Assembly (NCBI RefSeq): GCF_003003255.1 | Contig: NZ_PVTD01000002.1 | Coordinates: 62,001 to 126,000, forward strand | DNA: 64,000 nt | Source of the DNA: Aliiruegeria haliotis | GTDB lineage: Bacteria; Pseudomonadota; Alphaproteobacteria; Rhodobacterales; Rhodobacteraceae | Direction of reading: 5' to 3' | Position numbers and translations under genes: made by a program | The notes under the pieces: model-generated | The model's input: the letters and a program-made list of their open reading frames with translations, nothing else | The model's database searches: none | What the model was told of the DNA's origin: nothing | Part shown: positions 24,995-35,248 of the stretch, one piece after another | Layout: each line of letters opens with the position of its first letter | How positions within the stretch are numbered: position 1 is the first letter of the stretch

Positions 24995-25729
24995 GATCGT
25001 TTCCATTCCTGCGGTTGCGCGGATTCATACCTATCGTCCGCCGGTGGGCAAGCCCGGAGCGACATTGCATGGGGCGAGGCACTCCCGCCCGTCGTCGATG
25101 CATCACAGATGCACCTCCTCCCGTTGGGCCGGGCGCCCTTCGGGCGCGGCGTCGCCCGATGTCTGACCAAACGCGGAGCTTTCAGGCACAATGCCCGGTT
25201 CCGCACTGCTCCAAGCCCGGTTCCAATGTCGCGGTCAGCCGCTCGGGTTTTTGTGCGCGGATTCGGGGGCATGGCGGGGCTTCGGCGTCGGGGCCTACAC
25301 CGCGCAGCGGTGCTTTCGCCGCTCGAGCTCCGCTCGGTGGCAGTCCCCCCTTCCGCCGGCGCGTCGGTTTGTGGGGAGCGTTTTGCGGTCTCCCCGTCTC
25401 GCCTGCACCTATCGACTCCGAAGGCCACTGTGGACCATTGGCGTCGGCCTGCCCTGATGGTTTCGCGACCACATCCGTCGCTCCCCTTTCGATGGGCATC
25501 GCCCCCGTTTCCTGCGCCCTGCGGTCTCTCGGTGATCCGAAAAATCCCCGGGAGGATCGGGCTGGGCATGCCATGTCGCGAGCGCTGCCGGGGCTCCTGA
25601 CGGGTCAGTTGCCTCCGGTCTTCTCTTGATCTGCCGGAACAATCGCTTCGCCCGTGGATCGGCACGTTCAGGCGCGCTACACGCGGGTGTCGCTGTGTTC
25701 CGGGCGTTCCTGCACTGCTCTGCACTTGA
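24995..25729. other. Gene-free stretch upstream of imuA
   Basis: Open frames on both strands overlap one another and have Pro/Arg/Gly-rich, non-protein-like translations. A GCGCCC-TTC-GGGCGC hairpin at 25133-25147 follows the 13-base element GTTGGGCCGGGCG (25123-25135). Nothing else is recognised. Confidence 0.4.
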
Positions 25730-25744
25730 GAACATAAAGGGAAC
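25730..25744 (+). promoter_or_regulatory. LexA (SOS) box of the alphaproteobacterial type
   Basis: GAAC-N7-GAAC (GAACATAAAGGGAAC), reverse complement of GTTC-N7-GTTC, lies 16 bases before the imuA ATG. It matches the alphaproteobacterial LexA operator exactly, so the gene should be DNA-damage induced. Confidence 0.85.
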
Positions 25745-25760
25745 ACTCTACACTTCCTCC

Positions 25761-26435
25761 ATGAGCCGCCACGCTGCCCTGCTGTCCCGCACGTCCCAGC
25801 CCTCCCGTCCCGCGCTGCCGGTTCTGGGGGACATGACATTGTCGCTCGCCCGCGCCCACGAAATCTGCGGGCCGGCCCGGCGCACGCTGGCGCTGGACGT
25901 GGCGGCGGCCTGCGACGGGCCGGTGCTCTGGATCGCTCCCGCCTGGCTCCCGGAGCGGCTGAACGGCGAGGGGGTGACATCCCGCATCGATCCCGGTCGC
26001 CTGCTGGTCCTGCACCTGCGCCGGTCGGAAGACCTGTTGTGGTCGATGGAAGAGGCGCTGCGCAGCGGTGCGGTGCCGCTGGTGGTGGCAGATCTGCCGG
26101 GGCCACCGGGTCTCACCCCTGTGCGCCGACTGCACCTGGCCGCGGAAACCGGCATGGCGGAGGGGGCGGTTTCGCCGCTGGGATTGCTGCTCACGCCGGG
26201 GGATGGAGGCGCGGCCGGCGTCGAGAGCCGCTGGCACATCGCCCCGCACCACAGCGCCAGCGAGAGCCGTTGGACGCTGGAACGTCGACGTGCCCGTGCG
26301 GCGCCCCCGGGTCGCTGGCAGATCGGGCAGAGTTCCAAGGGATCCGAGCAGCGCCTGCGCCTGACCCCGCCGCCCGCCACCGAGACGCCAGAACCACGGG
26401 AGCCACGCGCCACGGTTCGTTCGCCCGAGCCATGA
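25761..26435 (+). CDS. imuA: ImuA-like SOS protein
   Basis: The 224-residue product resembles ImuA, a RecA-like protein of the damage-tolerance cassette imuA-imuB-dnaE2: an initial segment SLARAHEICGPARRTLALDV, then GPVLWIAPAWLPERL, LLVLHLRRSEDLLWSMEEAL, VVADLPGP, and a C-terminal strand-rich part. ATG 25761 lies directly after the SOS box. In most alphaproteobacteria imuB and dnaE2 follow within the same operon. Here the next 700 bases contain no ImuB or DnaE2 coding, so this is an orphan imuA in the window. The other partners may be elsewhere or lost. Confidence 0.78.
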   Translation: MSRHAALLSRTSQPSRPALPVLGDMTLSLARAHEICGPARRTLALDVAAACDGPVLWIAPAWLPERLNGEGVTSRIDPGRLLVLHLRRSEDLLWSMEEALRSGAVPLVVADLPGPPGLTPVRRLHLAAETGMAEGAVSPLGLLLTPGDGGAAGVESRWHIAPHHSASESRWTLERRRARAAPPGRWQIGQSSKGSEQRLRLTPPPATETPEPREPRATVRSPEP

Positions 26436-27141
26436 ACGGGTTCACCACGCCGGGAATACGCCCCCGCCCGGCGTCAGTATCAGGCAAGGCCGGCGGTCCC
26501 GGCGCGCCTTCACAGCGTCCGACGGGATGCGGTCCAGAGACATCTCCTCCGGACCACCAAAACACCACGGTGCCGACGGCCGGCCGGAACTCACGGCGGA
26601 GACCGGGTTGAGAGACACGGCCACCGGACCGACGCAATCCAACGTGCCGAGACCGGACGAGCCCGTTCGAACGACGCGCCTTCGGTGGCATCCGCTGCAA
26701 GTCGGTCGCGGGAACCTTGTAGGGGCGCAAAGGGCCACCAGGTCACCCGGCGGACATGACGGCGCGAGGAATCGTCGAAGCAGGCACCTGTACGCGGCCT
26801 GAGACCATCTGCCCGACGCCCCGACCAACCGGCGAGTGCCGCAACCGATGCCGGCCAACCAGACACCCGGACGGCCATCGACGGACCGATCACCTCTCCA
26901 CCACGACCAACGCAACCACGTAGCCTTTTCGGAACCGCCCAACGTTTGCGCAGCTTCTGTCGAACCGGGCCGCCCTCTCCTCAAAAAATCCACGCGTCGG
27001 CATTGCCCTGCTTTGACAAGCCAGTCGCACCCGGTCTATTGGCCCTGCGGGTCCCCAATCCGACACCGCCGTCGCAAACGGGCCAGAATCCCACCGACCC
27101 GGCGCCTAGAGCGGACAGGTCCATTACCAAAGCCTGATCCC
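26436..27141. other. Gene-free stretch where imuB would be expected
   Basis: A 183-codon frame on the minus strand and shorter ones on the plus strand are present but have no ribosome site or recognisable family, and the plus strand does not read as a decayed Y-family polymerase. The composition is rich in ACC/CCG triplets. Confidence 0.4.
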
Positions 27142-28365
27142 ATGCGCCTGCTGATCTCCTTCGCCGCCCTGTTCCTGTCCGTCTTCCTGTTGCAACTGTC
27201 TTCCGGCGGCGTGGGGCCTCTCGACGCGCTCTCCGGGCTGGCCCTTGGCTTCAGCACCGCGCAGATTGGTCTGCTCGGCTCGGCGCATTTCGTTGGTTTT
27301 TTCATCGGCTGCTGGTGGGCACCGCGGCTCCTTGGGACAGTCGGCCACTCGCGCGCCTTCGCCGCCTTCACCGCCGCGGGCGCCATCGGACTGCTCTCCC
27401 ACACGTTGACCGAGAATCCCTACGCCTGGACCATCTTCCGGGTGGCCATCGGCATCTGCATTTCCGGCAGCTACACGGTGGTCGAGGCCTGGCTACAGGC
27501 CAAGGCCCGCAATGCCAACCGTGGACGTGTCATGGGCGTCTACCGGATCGTCGACACGGTGGGGTCGCTTGCGGCACAGTTGATGATCGCGGTGCTGGAG
27601 CCGGCGGCCTATGTTTCCTACAACATCCTCGCGCTGCTCTGCATGGCGGCGCTCTTTCCCCTCACGCTCAGCCAGGTTCGCCAGCCCCGGACACCGAAGG
27701 CACCGCGCCTGAGGCCCGGGCTAGCCTGGCGGCTGTCACCGCTCTCGGTGGCCGGGGTCATCGTCGCAGCGGTCTCAGCCGCGTCCTTCCGGATGGTCGG
27801 GCCCGTCTATGGCCAGGAGGTCGGACTCTCGACCGGGCAGATCGCTTGGTTCCTCGCGGCCTGGGTGCTGGGCGGCGCCATGGCGCAATGGCCCGTGGGC
27901 TGGCTCGCGGACAAGTTCGACAGACGCAACGTGCTGATCGGCCTGTCTGTGGCCTCGATCGTGAGTTGCGCAACCACCATCGCGCTCGGCGCGGCGGGCG
28001 ATTTGGCCGTTTTTGCCAACGCCACGATCTTCGGAATGGTGAGCTACCCGATCTACTCGGTCTCCGCCGCCCACGCCCATGACTTTGCCGACAGCTCGGA
28101 GCGGGTGGAGCTTTCGGCCGGGCTGATGTTCTTTTTCGCCGTGGGGGCAATCGGCGCGCCCTACCTCTCCTCCACGCTGATCCAGGGCTTTGGTCCGGCA
28201 GCATTGTTCGGGATGATCGCCGTGGCCCATGCCGGGCTGATCCTCTTCGGGATGGTGCGACGCCGTGCCCGCCCGACGGTCGAGGACAGGACACCCTATG
28301 TCTATTCGCCGCGCACCTCCTTCACCATCGGCCGGCTGCTGCGCGGGCAACGCGACACGAAATAG
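27142..28365 (+). CDS. MFS transporter
   Basis: Major facilitator of 407 residues with 12 predicted helices in two halves; the loop between helices 2 and 3 region carries GCWWAPRLLGTVGHSRAF and the central half boundary is around RQPRTPKAPRLRPG. A sugar-porter-like ADKFDRRN motif follows the eighth helix. The start ATG 27142 has no strong ribosome site. Substrate unknown. Confidence 0.82.
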   Translation: MRLLISFAALFLSVFLLQLSSGGVGPLDALSGLALGFSTAQIGLLGSAHFVGFFIGCWWAPRLLGTVGHSRAFAAFTAAGAIGLLSHTLTENPYAWTIFRVAIGICISGSYTVVEAWLQAKARNANRGRVMGVYRIVDTVGSLAAQLMIAVLEPAAYVSYNILALLCMAALFPLTLSQVRQPRTPKAPRLRPGLAWRLSPLSVAGVIVAAVSAASFRMVGPVYGQEVGLSTGQIAWFLAAWVLGGAMAQWPVGWLADKFDRRNVLIGLSVASIVSCATTIALGAAGDLAVFANATIFGMVSYPIYSVSAAHAHDFADSSERVELSAGLMFFFAVGAIGAPYLSSTLIQGFGPAALFGMIAVAHAGLILFGMVRRRARPTVEDRTPYVYSPRTSFTIGRLLRGQRDTK

Positions 28366-28500
28366 GCCCGGCACCTCGCAGCCTGCCCTTGCTGCGCGCG
28401 AGCTGCCCTGCGCGACACAATCGGGCGGTGCGCAACGCTGGCACTTCTGGCGGGCTTGGTCTAAAGGCTCGTGGCAAGACGAAATGGAGCCTCACGAGAC

Positions 28501-30219
28501 ATGTCGCGCATCCTCATCACCTCGGCCATTCCCTACATCAACGGGATCAAGCACCTGGGCAACCTGGTGGGCAGCCAGCTGCCCGCGGACCTCTTTGCCC
28601 GCTACATGCGGGCCCGTGGCAACGAGGTCCTGTTCCTCTGCGCCACCGACGAGCACGGCACGCCCGCCGAGCTGGCCGCCGCCAAGGCCGACATGCCGGT
28701 GGACGAATACTGTGCCCAGATGCACCGCACGCAGGCGAAACTGGCGGCAGGGTTCCGGCTGTCCTTCGATCATTTCGGGCGCTCATCCTCGCCGCAGAAC
28801 CATCGCCTGACGCAGTATTTCGCCGGAAAGCTGGCGGAGAACGGATTCGTAGAAGAGGTCTCGGAGAAGCAGGTCTATTCCAGCGCCGACGGTCGTTTCC
28901 TGCCGGACCGCTACATCGAGGGCACCTGCCCCAACTGCGGCTACGACAAGGCCCGTGGCGACCAGTGCGAGAACTGCACCAAGCAGCTCGACCCGACCGA
29001 CCTGATCGACCCGCGCTCTGCCATTTCCGGCTCCACCGATCTGGAAGTGCGCGAGACCAAGAACCTGTACCTCCGGCAGTCGGCGCTGAAACGGGATCTG
29101 GACGCCTGGATCGACAGCAAGGCCGACTGGCCGGTGCTGACCACCTCGATTGCCAAGAAATGGCTGCATGACGGTGACGGCCTTCAGGACCGTGGCATCA
29201 CCCGCGACCTCAACTGGGGTATCCCGGTGAAGAAGGGCGAGCAGGATTGGCCCGGCATGGAAGGCAAGGTCTTCTACGTCTGGTTCGACGCGCCGATCGA
29301 GTACATCGCTTGCGCCGCCGAGTGGGCCGAAGCGCAGGGCAAGGACGAGGAAGACTGGTGGCGCTGGTGGCGCACCGACGCGGGCGCGGAGGATGTGCGC
29401 TACGTGCAGTTCATGGGCAAGGACAACGTGCCCTTCCACACCCTGTCCTTCCCGGCCACGATCATGGGCAGCAAGGAGCCGTGGAAGCTCGTCGATTACA
29501 TCAAGTCCTTCAACTACCTGAACTACGACGGTGGCCAGTTCTCCACCAGCCAGGGCCGTGGCGTCTTCATGGACCAGGCGCTGGAGATCCTGCCGGCCGA
29601 CTACTGGCGCTGGTGGCTGCTGTCGAACGCGCCGGAGACGTCGGATTCGGAGTTCACCTGGGAAAAGTTCCAGGCGGGCGTGAACAAGGACCTGGCCGAC
29701 GTCCTCGGCAATTTCGTGAGCCGGGTGACGAAATTCTGCCGTTCCAAGTTCGGCGAAACCATCCCGGAGGGTGGCACCCTGACCGAGGAGGGTGCGAAGC
29801 TGGTGTCCGATCTTTCGGAGGGCATGAAGGCCTATGCAAGCCACATGGATGCCATCGACGTCCGCAAGGCGGCAGCCGAGCTGCGCGCGATGTGGGTGGC
29901 GGGCAACGAGTTCCTGCAAACCGCCGCGCCCTGGACATCCTTCAAGACGGATCCGGAACGCGCCGCGGCGGACATTCGCCTCGCGCTGAACCTGATCCGC
30001 GTCTATGCGGTAATCTCTGCGCCGTTCATCCCCGATGCCACCGCACGCCTGCTGGAAGCGATGCGCACGGACGAGGCCGACTGGCCCGAGGACATGCAAG
30101 CCGCGCTACAGCTCCTCCCGGCCGGGCATGGCTTCGCCGTCCCAGACACGCTGTTTGCAAAGATCACGGACGAGCAGCAGGAAGAATGGGCGCAGAAGTT
30201 CTCTGGCGTCAGGACCTGA
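28501..30219 (+). CDS. metG: Methionyl-tRNA synthetase
   Basis: Class I synthetase of 572 residues. The HIGH equivalent is HLGN near residue 18, the zinc knuckle has CPNC and CENC near residues 143-160, and the anticodon-binding domain follows. The KMSKS loop position reads QFSTSQG at about residue 347, lacking both lysines of the motif. Start ATG 28501 ([20 protein letters not shown]) fits the family. It attaches methionine to tRNA-Met. Confidence 0.96.
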   Translation: MSRILITSAIPYINGIKHLGNLVGSQLPADLFARYMRARGNEVLFLCATDEHGTPAELAAAKADMPVDEYCAQMHRTQAKLAAGFRLSFDHFGRSSSPQNHRLTQYFAGKLAENGFVEEVSEKQVYSSADGRFLPDRYIEGTCPNCGYDKARGDQCENCTKQLDPTDLIDPRSAISGSTDLEVRETKNLYLRQSALKRDLDAWIDSKADWPVLTTSIAKKWLHDGDGLQDRGITRDLNWGIPVKKGEQDWPGMEGKVFYVWFDAPIEYIACAAEWAEAQGKDEEDWWRWWRTDAGAEDVRYVQFMGKDNVPFHTLSFPATIMGSKEPWKLVDYIKSFNYLNYDGGQFSTSQGRGVFMDQALEILPADYWRWWLLSNAPETSDSEFTWEKFQAGVNKDLADVLGNFVSRVTKFCRSKFGETIPEGGTLTEEGAKLVSDLSEGMKAYASHMDAIDVRKAAAELRAMWVAGNEFLQTAAPWTSFKTDPERAAADIRLALNLIRVYAVISAPFIPDATARLLEAMRTDEADWPEDMQAALQLLPAGHGFAVPDTLFAKITDEQQEEWAQKFSGVRT

Positions 30220-30931
30220 CCCGAGCCAGCGACCTGTATGCGGCCGGCTGGACGAAACCGGCTGCAGACCTTCCGGGCGTACCTTTGACGCGATCGGTCT
30301 GACCGCCCCCCACCGTCTTCGGTGGCGCCGCGATGAAGCGGTTTCGCACCACGCTCAGGAACCGTGTCCCTTGACGGACCTGAGTGCGGCGCGGGGCATG
30401 CCCGCCAGCCCGCAAGAGCAATACAACGCCGGGATGCGCCCAGTGTGGCTCCGCCGATGCCCGCCCGACGATCCCCCGCTTCGACCGCCGCCGGGCCGAC
30501 TGTGTCGATGACCAACGCGCCTTGACCACAGGCCTTGACCACGGGCCAGGTGTTTGATCTCGGGTCTTGATGGTGCGATCCGTGATTTGGAATGGGAGGA
30601 AGCCCTATGGCACAGGTAGGCCAAGGCTTCGCCACGATCGCGTTGACCCCCGGGCCAATGCCCGTATTCACCGAGAGGCGCGCCCGTCCTCAGAGCAGCA
30701 ATTCTGCGATGGCAGGCTTCACGATCTGTATCCAATAGCGGTGCCGTTCTGGGTGCCGACCAATGCCTCGGCGCGAACGGGTGGCATTTCCACCGACCGC
30801 CACGCGACACCGCCGCCGCAGCATCGCCGGATGACCCGGCCAGACGCACGCCTTGCGGGGCACCCTTTTCCTTGGCTGTGCAACGGGCTAGGTCTCCACT
30901 GTGCACGTGAGCGCAAGTGACAAGGCCGACC
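30220..30931. other. Gene-free stretch
   Basis: A 43-codon ORF (30607-30738) with GGGAGG upstream is the only candidate, without a recognisable product. Two near-identical copies of CTTGACCAC lie near 30522. I see no RNA gene or clear terminator after metG. Confidence 0.4.
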
Positions 30932-31588
30932 ATGCTGATCGACGCCCGGGACCTCCACAAGAGCTACATGACGGCAGAAGGGTCTGTGCCCGTTCTGTCC
31001 GGTGTCTCGCTTACCCTGGGAGCCGGTGAAACCCTTGCCCTGACCGGAGAATCCGGCAGCGGCAAGAGCACGCTGCTCCACTTGATCGCGGCTCTCGACC
31101 AGCCTGACCGGGGCGAGGTCCGGCTCGGCGGCACCTCCCTGACCGGACAGACCGACCGACAGCGCGCGGAGATGCGCCGCAAATCCGTCGGTCTCGTGTT
31201 TCAACAGTTCAACCTCGTTCCCTCTCTGACCGTCGCCCAGAACCTTGCCTTTCAGGCCCGTCTGGCCGGCCGGTTGGACTCCGCTTGGCTCGACCGGCTG
31301 ACCGGGCAACTGGGCCTCTCCGGGATGACCGACCGCTACCCCGAGCAGCTCTCCGGCGGACAGCAGCAACGGGTCGCCATCGGGCGCGCACTCGCCGCGC
31401 GTCCCCCCGTACTGCTGGCCGACGAACCCACCGGCAATCTCGACGAGGCGACAGCCGATACCGTCCTCGCGCTGATCCTCGAACTGGTCACGGAAACCGG
31501 GGCGGGGCTGCTGCTCGTCACCCACTCCGATCGCCTTGCCGGGCGGCTTTCCCGCAGGCTGCACCTTCGTCAGGGCCATATCGCATGA
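30932..31588 (+). CDS. ABC transporter ATPase, LolD/MacB-like
   Basis: Walker A is GESGSGKST, the Q-loop is QQFN, the signature LSGGQQQR and Walker B VLLADEP. The 218-residue length is that of LolD/MacB-type ATPases that drive mechanotransmission permeases. I use ATG 30932 because it has AAGG before it; a GTG at 30917 is possible. It overlaps the permease gene by four bases (ATGA). Confidence 0.88.
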   Translation: MLIDARDLHKSYMTAEGSVPVLSGVSLTLGAGETLALTGESGSGKSTLLHLIAALDQPDRGEVRLGGTSLTGQTDRQRAEMRRKSVGLVFQQFNLVPSLTVAQNLAFQARLAGRLDSAWLDRLTGQLGLSGMTDRYPEQLSGGQQQRVAIGRALAARPPVLLADEPTGNLDEATADTVLALILELVTETGAGLLLVTHSDRLAGRLSRRLHLRQGHIA

Positions 31589-33996
31589 GACGCGCCGCCC
31601 TGCAGGCGCTGCTGTCGCACTGGCGGAGGCAGCCGTTGCAATTGCTCACACTGCTGGCAGGGCTTGCGCTCGCCACCGCGCTCTGGTCGGCCGTTCAGGC
31701 CATCAATGCCGAGGCCCGCCGGTCCTATGCGCAGGCCGCCTCCGTCCTTGATCGCGGAACCCTCGCCAACCTGACCGCTCCGGGCGGAACGATAGCGACC
31801 GACACCTACGCCGCCTTGCGCCGGGCCGGCTGGAAAGTCTCCCCTGTCATCGAGGGGCGGATTGTTCGCGGCGGCCAGAGGGTCGCGATCGTCGGGCTGG
31901 AGCCCCTCACCGCCCCACAGGGCGCCCTGCCAGAGACGGTCGGGCCGGCGGTGCCGCCGCAGGAGATGTTCTCCCATCCCGGTGTCGGCTTTGCTGCCCC
32001 GCAGACAGTTGCGGCGCTTGCCGACCTGCCCGACAGCCACGACCTCCCCCGCCTTGTCGCCGCCGCCTCGATGCCACCCGGCCAGATCCTGACCGACATC
32101 GCGGTGGCCGGACGGCTCCTCGATCTGAAGGGGAGCATGCATCGCCTGATTGTCCTGCCGGAGCAGCCTGCCACCCGCCGCCCGCTGGAGGACGTGGCCC
32201 CGGACCTGACCCTCACGCCACCGCGAGACGGCGGTGATCTCGCCCGTCTGACCGACAGTTTCCACCTCAACCTCACGGCCTTCGGATTGCTGTCCTTCGC
32301 CGTCGGCCTGTTCATTGTGCATGGTGCCGTGGGCCTCGCCTTCGAGCAGCGCCGGCAGGTGTTCCGCACCCTGCGTGCGCTTGGACTGCCGCTCGGCACG
32401 CTTCTCGGCATGCTGCTGGCGGAATTGTTGATCCTCGCTCTGATCGCCGGGAGTTTCGGGGTCACCGCCGGCTACCTGATCGCCGGCGCACTGTTGCCCG
32501 ATGTCGCCGCCACATTGCGCGGTCTCTACGGCGCTTCGGTCCCCGGCAGCCTGACCTTCGATCCGGGTTGGGCCGTGTCCGGGCTGGGCATTGCGCTGCT
32601 GGGCACGCTGGTCGCCGCCGCAAACGGGTTGCTCGCGGTCCGGCGCATGCCGCTTCTAGCCAGCGCCCAGCCCCGCGCCTGGGCCACGCTTTCGGGCCGC
32701 GCCGTGCGACGGCAGGCCGTCGCGGGCGCGGTCCTTGCCACGCTGGGCGCCCTCGCTCCATTGCTGGCAGATGGCCTCGTGGCGGGGTTCGTCCTGATGG
32801 GCGGCCTGCTTCTGGGCGCCGCTCTGGCCTTGCCGTTTTTTCTGACCACCGTTCTCGGGATCTGTGCCGGGCGGGCCCGTTCGGCAACATGGGAGTGGTT
32901 CTGGGCCGACACGCGGCAGCAATTGCCCGGCCTGTCGCTGGCGCTGATGGCGCTGCTGCTGGCGCTGGCGACCAATATCGGCGTGACGACGATGGTCTCC
33001 TCCTTCCGCCTGACCTTCACCGGGTGGCTGGATCAGCGGCTGGTCTCCCAACTCTATGTCACGGCCCGCAACGAAGCCGATGGCGAAGCCTTGCGCGCCT
33101 GGCTGACCCCGCGCGCCGAGGCGGTGCTTCCGATCTGGTCGCTGGAGCTGCCGCTCAATGGCACGGTCGGAGAGGTCTATGGTATCATCGACCATCCCAT
33201 CTACGCCGAAAAGTGGCCCCTGTTGGCCAAGGTACCGGACGCCTGGGACCGGCTGGCCTCCGGCACCGGCGTTCTGGTCAACGAGCAACTGGCACGCCGC
33301 GAGGAGGTGTCCCTTGGCGATCCACTGTCCATCGGAGAGGACTGGACGCTGCCTGTGGTTGCCATCTACTCCGACTACGGCAATCCCCTGGGGCAGGCGA
33401 TCACGGGGCTGGACCCGCTTCAAGCCGGCCACCCTGAGCTGCCGCGACTGCGCCATGGGGTCCTCACCGACGATCCCGACGGCTTGCTCACCGCGCTACG
33501 CGAAGACTTTGGCCTGCCCGACGCCAACATGACCCATCAGGCGAACCTCAAGGCTTTCTCGATGCAGGTATTCGAGCGTACCTTCGCCGTGACCGCCGCT
33601 CTCAACGTGCTGACACTTGCGGTGGCGGCCTTCGCGATCCTGACCTCGCTGCTGACCCTCTCAGCGATGCGCCTGCCACAGCTGGCGCCGGTCTGGGCGC
33701 TCGGCCTCACGCGCAGTCATCTTGCCCGGATGGAGGTGGTCCGCAGCCTCGCCCTCGCCGCGCTCACCTTCGTGCTTGCCCTGCCGACCGGGCTGTTGCT
33801 CGCCTGGGCGTTGCTGGCCGTGGTGAATGTCGAGGCATTCGGCTGGCGGCTGCCGATGTTCCTCTTCCCGGCGCAATGGCTCGCACTCTTCGCCCTTGCT
33901 CTGCTGGCCGCCCTGATCGCCGCCGCGCTTCCCGTGCGCCGCCTCGCCCGAACCGCACCGGCCCAGTTCCTCAAGGTCTTCGCCGATGAACGATAA
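31585..33996 (+). CDS. FtsX/MacB-like ABC transporter permease
   Basis: The 803-residue permease has an N-terminal helix (LLTLLAGLALATALWSAVQA), a large periplasmic domain, two clusters of membrane helices (around residues 235-370 and 700-790) and a second periplasmic domain. This is the duplicated DUF214/FtsX layout of AttG/LolCE-like exporters. It is translationally coupled to the ATPase before and the lipocalin-like gene after it (11-base overlap). Confidence 0.85.
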   Translation: MRRAALQALLSHWRRQPLQLLTLLAGLALATALWSAVQAINAEARRSYAQAASVLDRGTLANLTAPGGTIATDTYAALRRAGWKVSPVIEGRIVRGGQRVAIVGLEPLTAPQGALPETVGPAVPPQEMFSHPGVGFAAPQTVAALADLPDSHDLPRLVAAASMPPGQILTDIAVAGRLLDLKGSMHRLIVLPEQPATRRPLEDVAPDLTLTPPRDGGDLARLTDSFHLNLTAFGLLSFAVGLFIVHGAVGLAFEQRRQVFRTLRALGLPLGTLLGMLLAELLILALIAGSFGVTAGYLIAGALLPDVAATLRGLYGASVPGSLTFDPGWAVSGLGIALLGTLVAAANGLLAVRRMPLLASAQPRAWATLSGRAVRRQAVAGAVLATLGALAPLLADGLVAGFVLMGGLLLGAALALPFFLTTVLGICAGRARSATWEWFWADTRQQLPGLSLALMALLLALATNIGVTTMVSSFRLTFTGWLDQRLVSQLYVTARNEADGEALRAWLTPRAEAVLPIWSLELPLNGTVGEVYGIIDHPIYAEKWPLLAKVPDAWDRLASGTGVLVNEQLARREEVSLGDPLSIGEDWTLPVVAIYSDYGNPLGQAITGLDPLQAGHPELPRLRHGVLTDDPDGLLTALREDFGLPDANMTHQANLKAFSMQVFERTFAVTAALNVLTLAVAAFAILTSLLTLSAMRLPQLAPVWALGLTRSHLARMEVVRSLALAALTFVLALPTGLLLAWALLAVVNVEAFGWRLPMFLFPAQWLALFALALLAALIAAALPVRRLARTAPAQFLKVFADER

Positions 33997-35101
33997 CCTC
34001 GCGCACCCGTTTCCCCGCGCCGGATGGCGCAATGCCCTCGGCGGTCTGCTTCTGGCGGCCACGGCAAGCCTGGCACACGCCCCGGCGAGTGCCCAGGGCT
34101 ACGCGGGGCTCGGCACCGAGGCCGAGGGTTTTGCCCTGCCTTCGCCGGAGACCAACTTCTCCTTTCCCCGCGACCATGGCCCGCATCCCGATTTCCGGAT
34201 CGAATGGTGGTATCTCACCGCGAACCTGAGTGGGGAGGACGGGAACGAATACGGGATCCAATGGACGCTTTTTCGCTCCGCTCTCCAGCCGGGCGAGGCC
34301 GACGGCTGGGACAGCCCACAAATCTGGATGGGCCATGCCGGCCTGACGACACCCGATGCCCACTTCGTCGCCGAACGCCTTGCACGCGGCGGGATCGGAC
34401 AGGCCGGCGTCTCCGCACATCCTTTCGAGGCCTGGATCGACGACTGGCAGATGCGCCAGACGGGCGGATCAACCGCAACGCTGGGCTCCCTGTCGCTTTC
34501 GGCGCGCGGAGAGGGGTTCGGCTACGACCTCTCCCTGCAATCCGACGGGCCGCTGGTTTTTCAGGGAAACGACGGATACTCGGTGAAATCCCCGGACGGA
34601 CAAGCCAGCTACTACTACTCGCAACCGTTTTACCGGATCACCGGCACGCTTTCGCTCGCCGACGGCCCTGTGCGGGTAACCGGCGAGGGTTGGCTCGACC
34701 GGGAATGGTCCTCCCAGCCGCTGTCGGAAACACAGGACGGATGGGACTGGATCTCGCTGCATCTTGCCACCGGGGCAAAGCTGATGGGATTCCGCCTTCG
34801 GGACCGGGCGGGAGAGCCCTTCACTTCCGCGACATGGATTGACCCGGACGGCACGGCATTCCCCTATTCCGACGGGCACCTGAGCTTGACCCCGCTGGCG
34901 GCGAGCGACGTGTCCGGCGCCGACATTCCGACCAGCTGGCAGGTCGACCTGCCGGACCGGGCGCTGTCGGTGACGCTCTCCGCACTGAACCCGCAAAGCT
35001 GGATGTCGACCTCCTTCCCCTATTGGGAAGGGCCCGTCATGATCAGCGGGACCCATTCCGGGCGCGGCTATCTGGAGATGACCGGATACGGTCCGGAATA
35101 G
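33986..35101 (+). CDS. AttH/CrtC-like lipocalin-fold protein
   Basis: A signal peptide (ALGGLLLAATASLAHAPASAQ) is followed by a 330-residue double-lipocalin domain with RIEWWYLTANL, GIQWTLFRS and GEGWLDREWSSQP, the pattern of AttH and hydroxyneurosporene synthase CrtC. It is periplasmic. ATG 33986 overlaps the permease end. The set ATPase, permease, AttH-like protein corresponds to the attEFGH-type cluster of alphaproteobacteria, which exports or processes a lipid-like substrate of unknown identity. Confidence 0.85.
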   Translation: MNDNLAHPFPRAGWRNALGGLLLAATASLAHAPASAQGYAGLGTEAEGFALPSPETNFSFPRDHGPHPDFRIEWWYLTANLSGEDGNEYGIQWTLFRSALQPGEADGWDSPQIWMGHAGLTTPDAHFVAERLARGGIGQAGVSAHPFEAWIDDWQMRQTGGSTATLGSLSLSARGEGFGYDLSLQSDGPLVFQGNDGYSVKSPDGQASYYYSQPFYRITGTLSLADGPVRVTGEGWLDREWSSQPLSETQDGWDWISLHLATGAKLMGFRLRDRAGEPFTSATWIDPDGTAFPYSDGHLSLTPLAASDVSGADIPTSWQVDLPDRALSVTLSALNPQSWMSTSFPYWEGPVMISGTHSGRGYLEMTGYGPE

Positions 35102-35225
35102 CCGACGGCGACACCACGCGGCTGACAGGTAACGCACCTCCCCCGCCTGCCCCCGCCCAGACGCCGTCGGCACAACCTGAGCGGGGCAGATCGACAGGCG
35201 GCAACGGCCCGCAGGGCGCAGGGGG

Positions 35226-35248
35226 AATGCGCCGCAGGCGCGCATTTT
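35226..35248 (+). terminator. Weak terminator after the att-like operon
   Basis: AATGCGC (35226-35232) pairs with GCGCATT (35240-35246) around a 7-base loop and ends in four T. It sits between the att-like operon and valS. Confidence 0.35.

Noticed and set aside
25182-25574. 130-codon minus-strand frame in the gap before imuA
   Set aside because: Rich in Pro/Arg/Gly, without ribosome site, and overlapped by other frames; not kept as a gene.
30607-30738. 43-codon ORF with GGGAGG upstream
   Set aside because: No homology or composition support; the stretch around it is non-coding-like.
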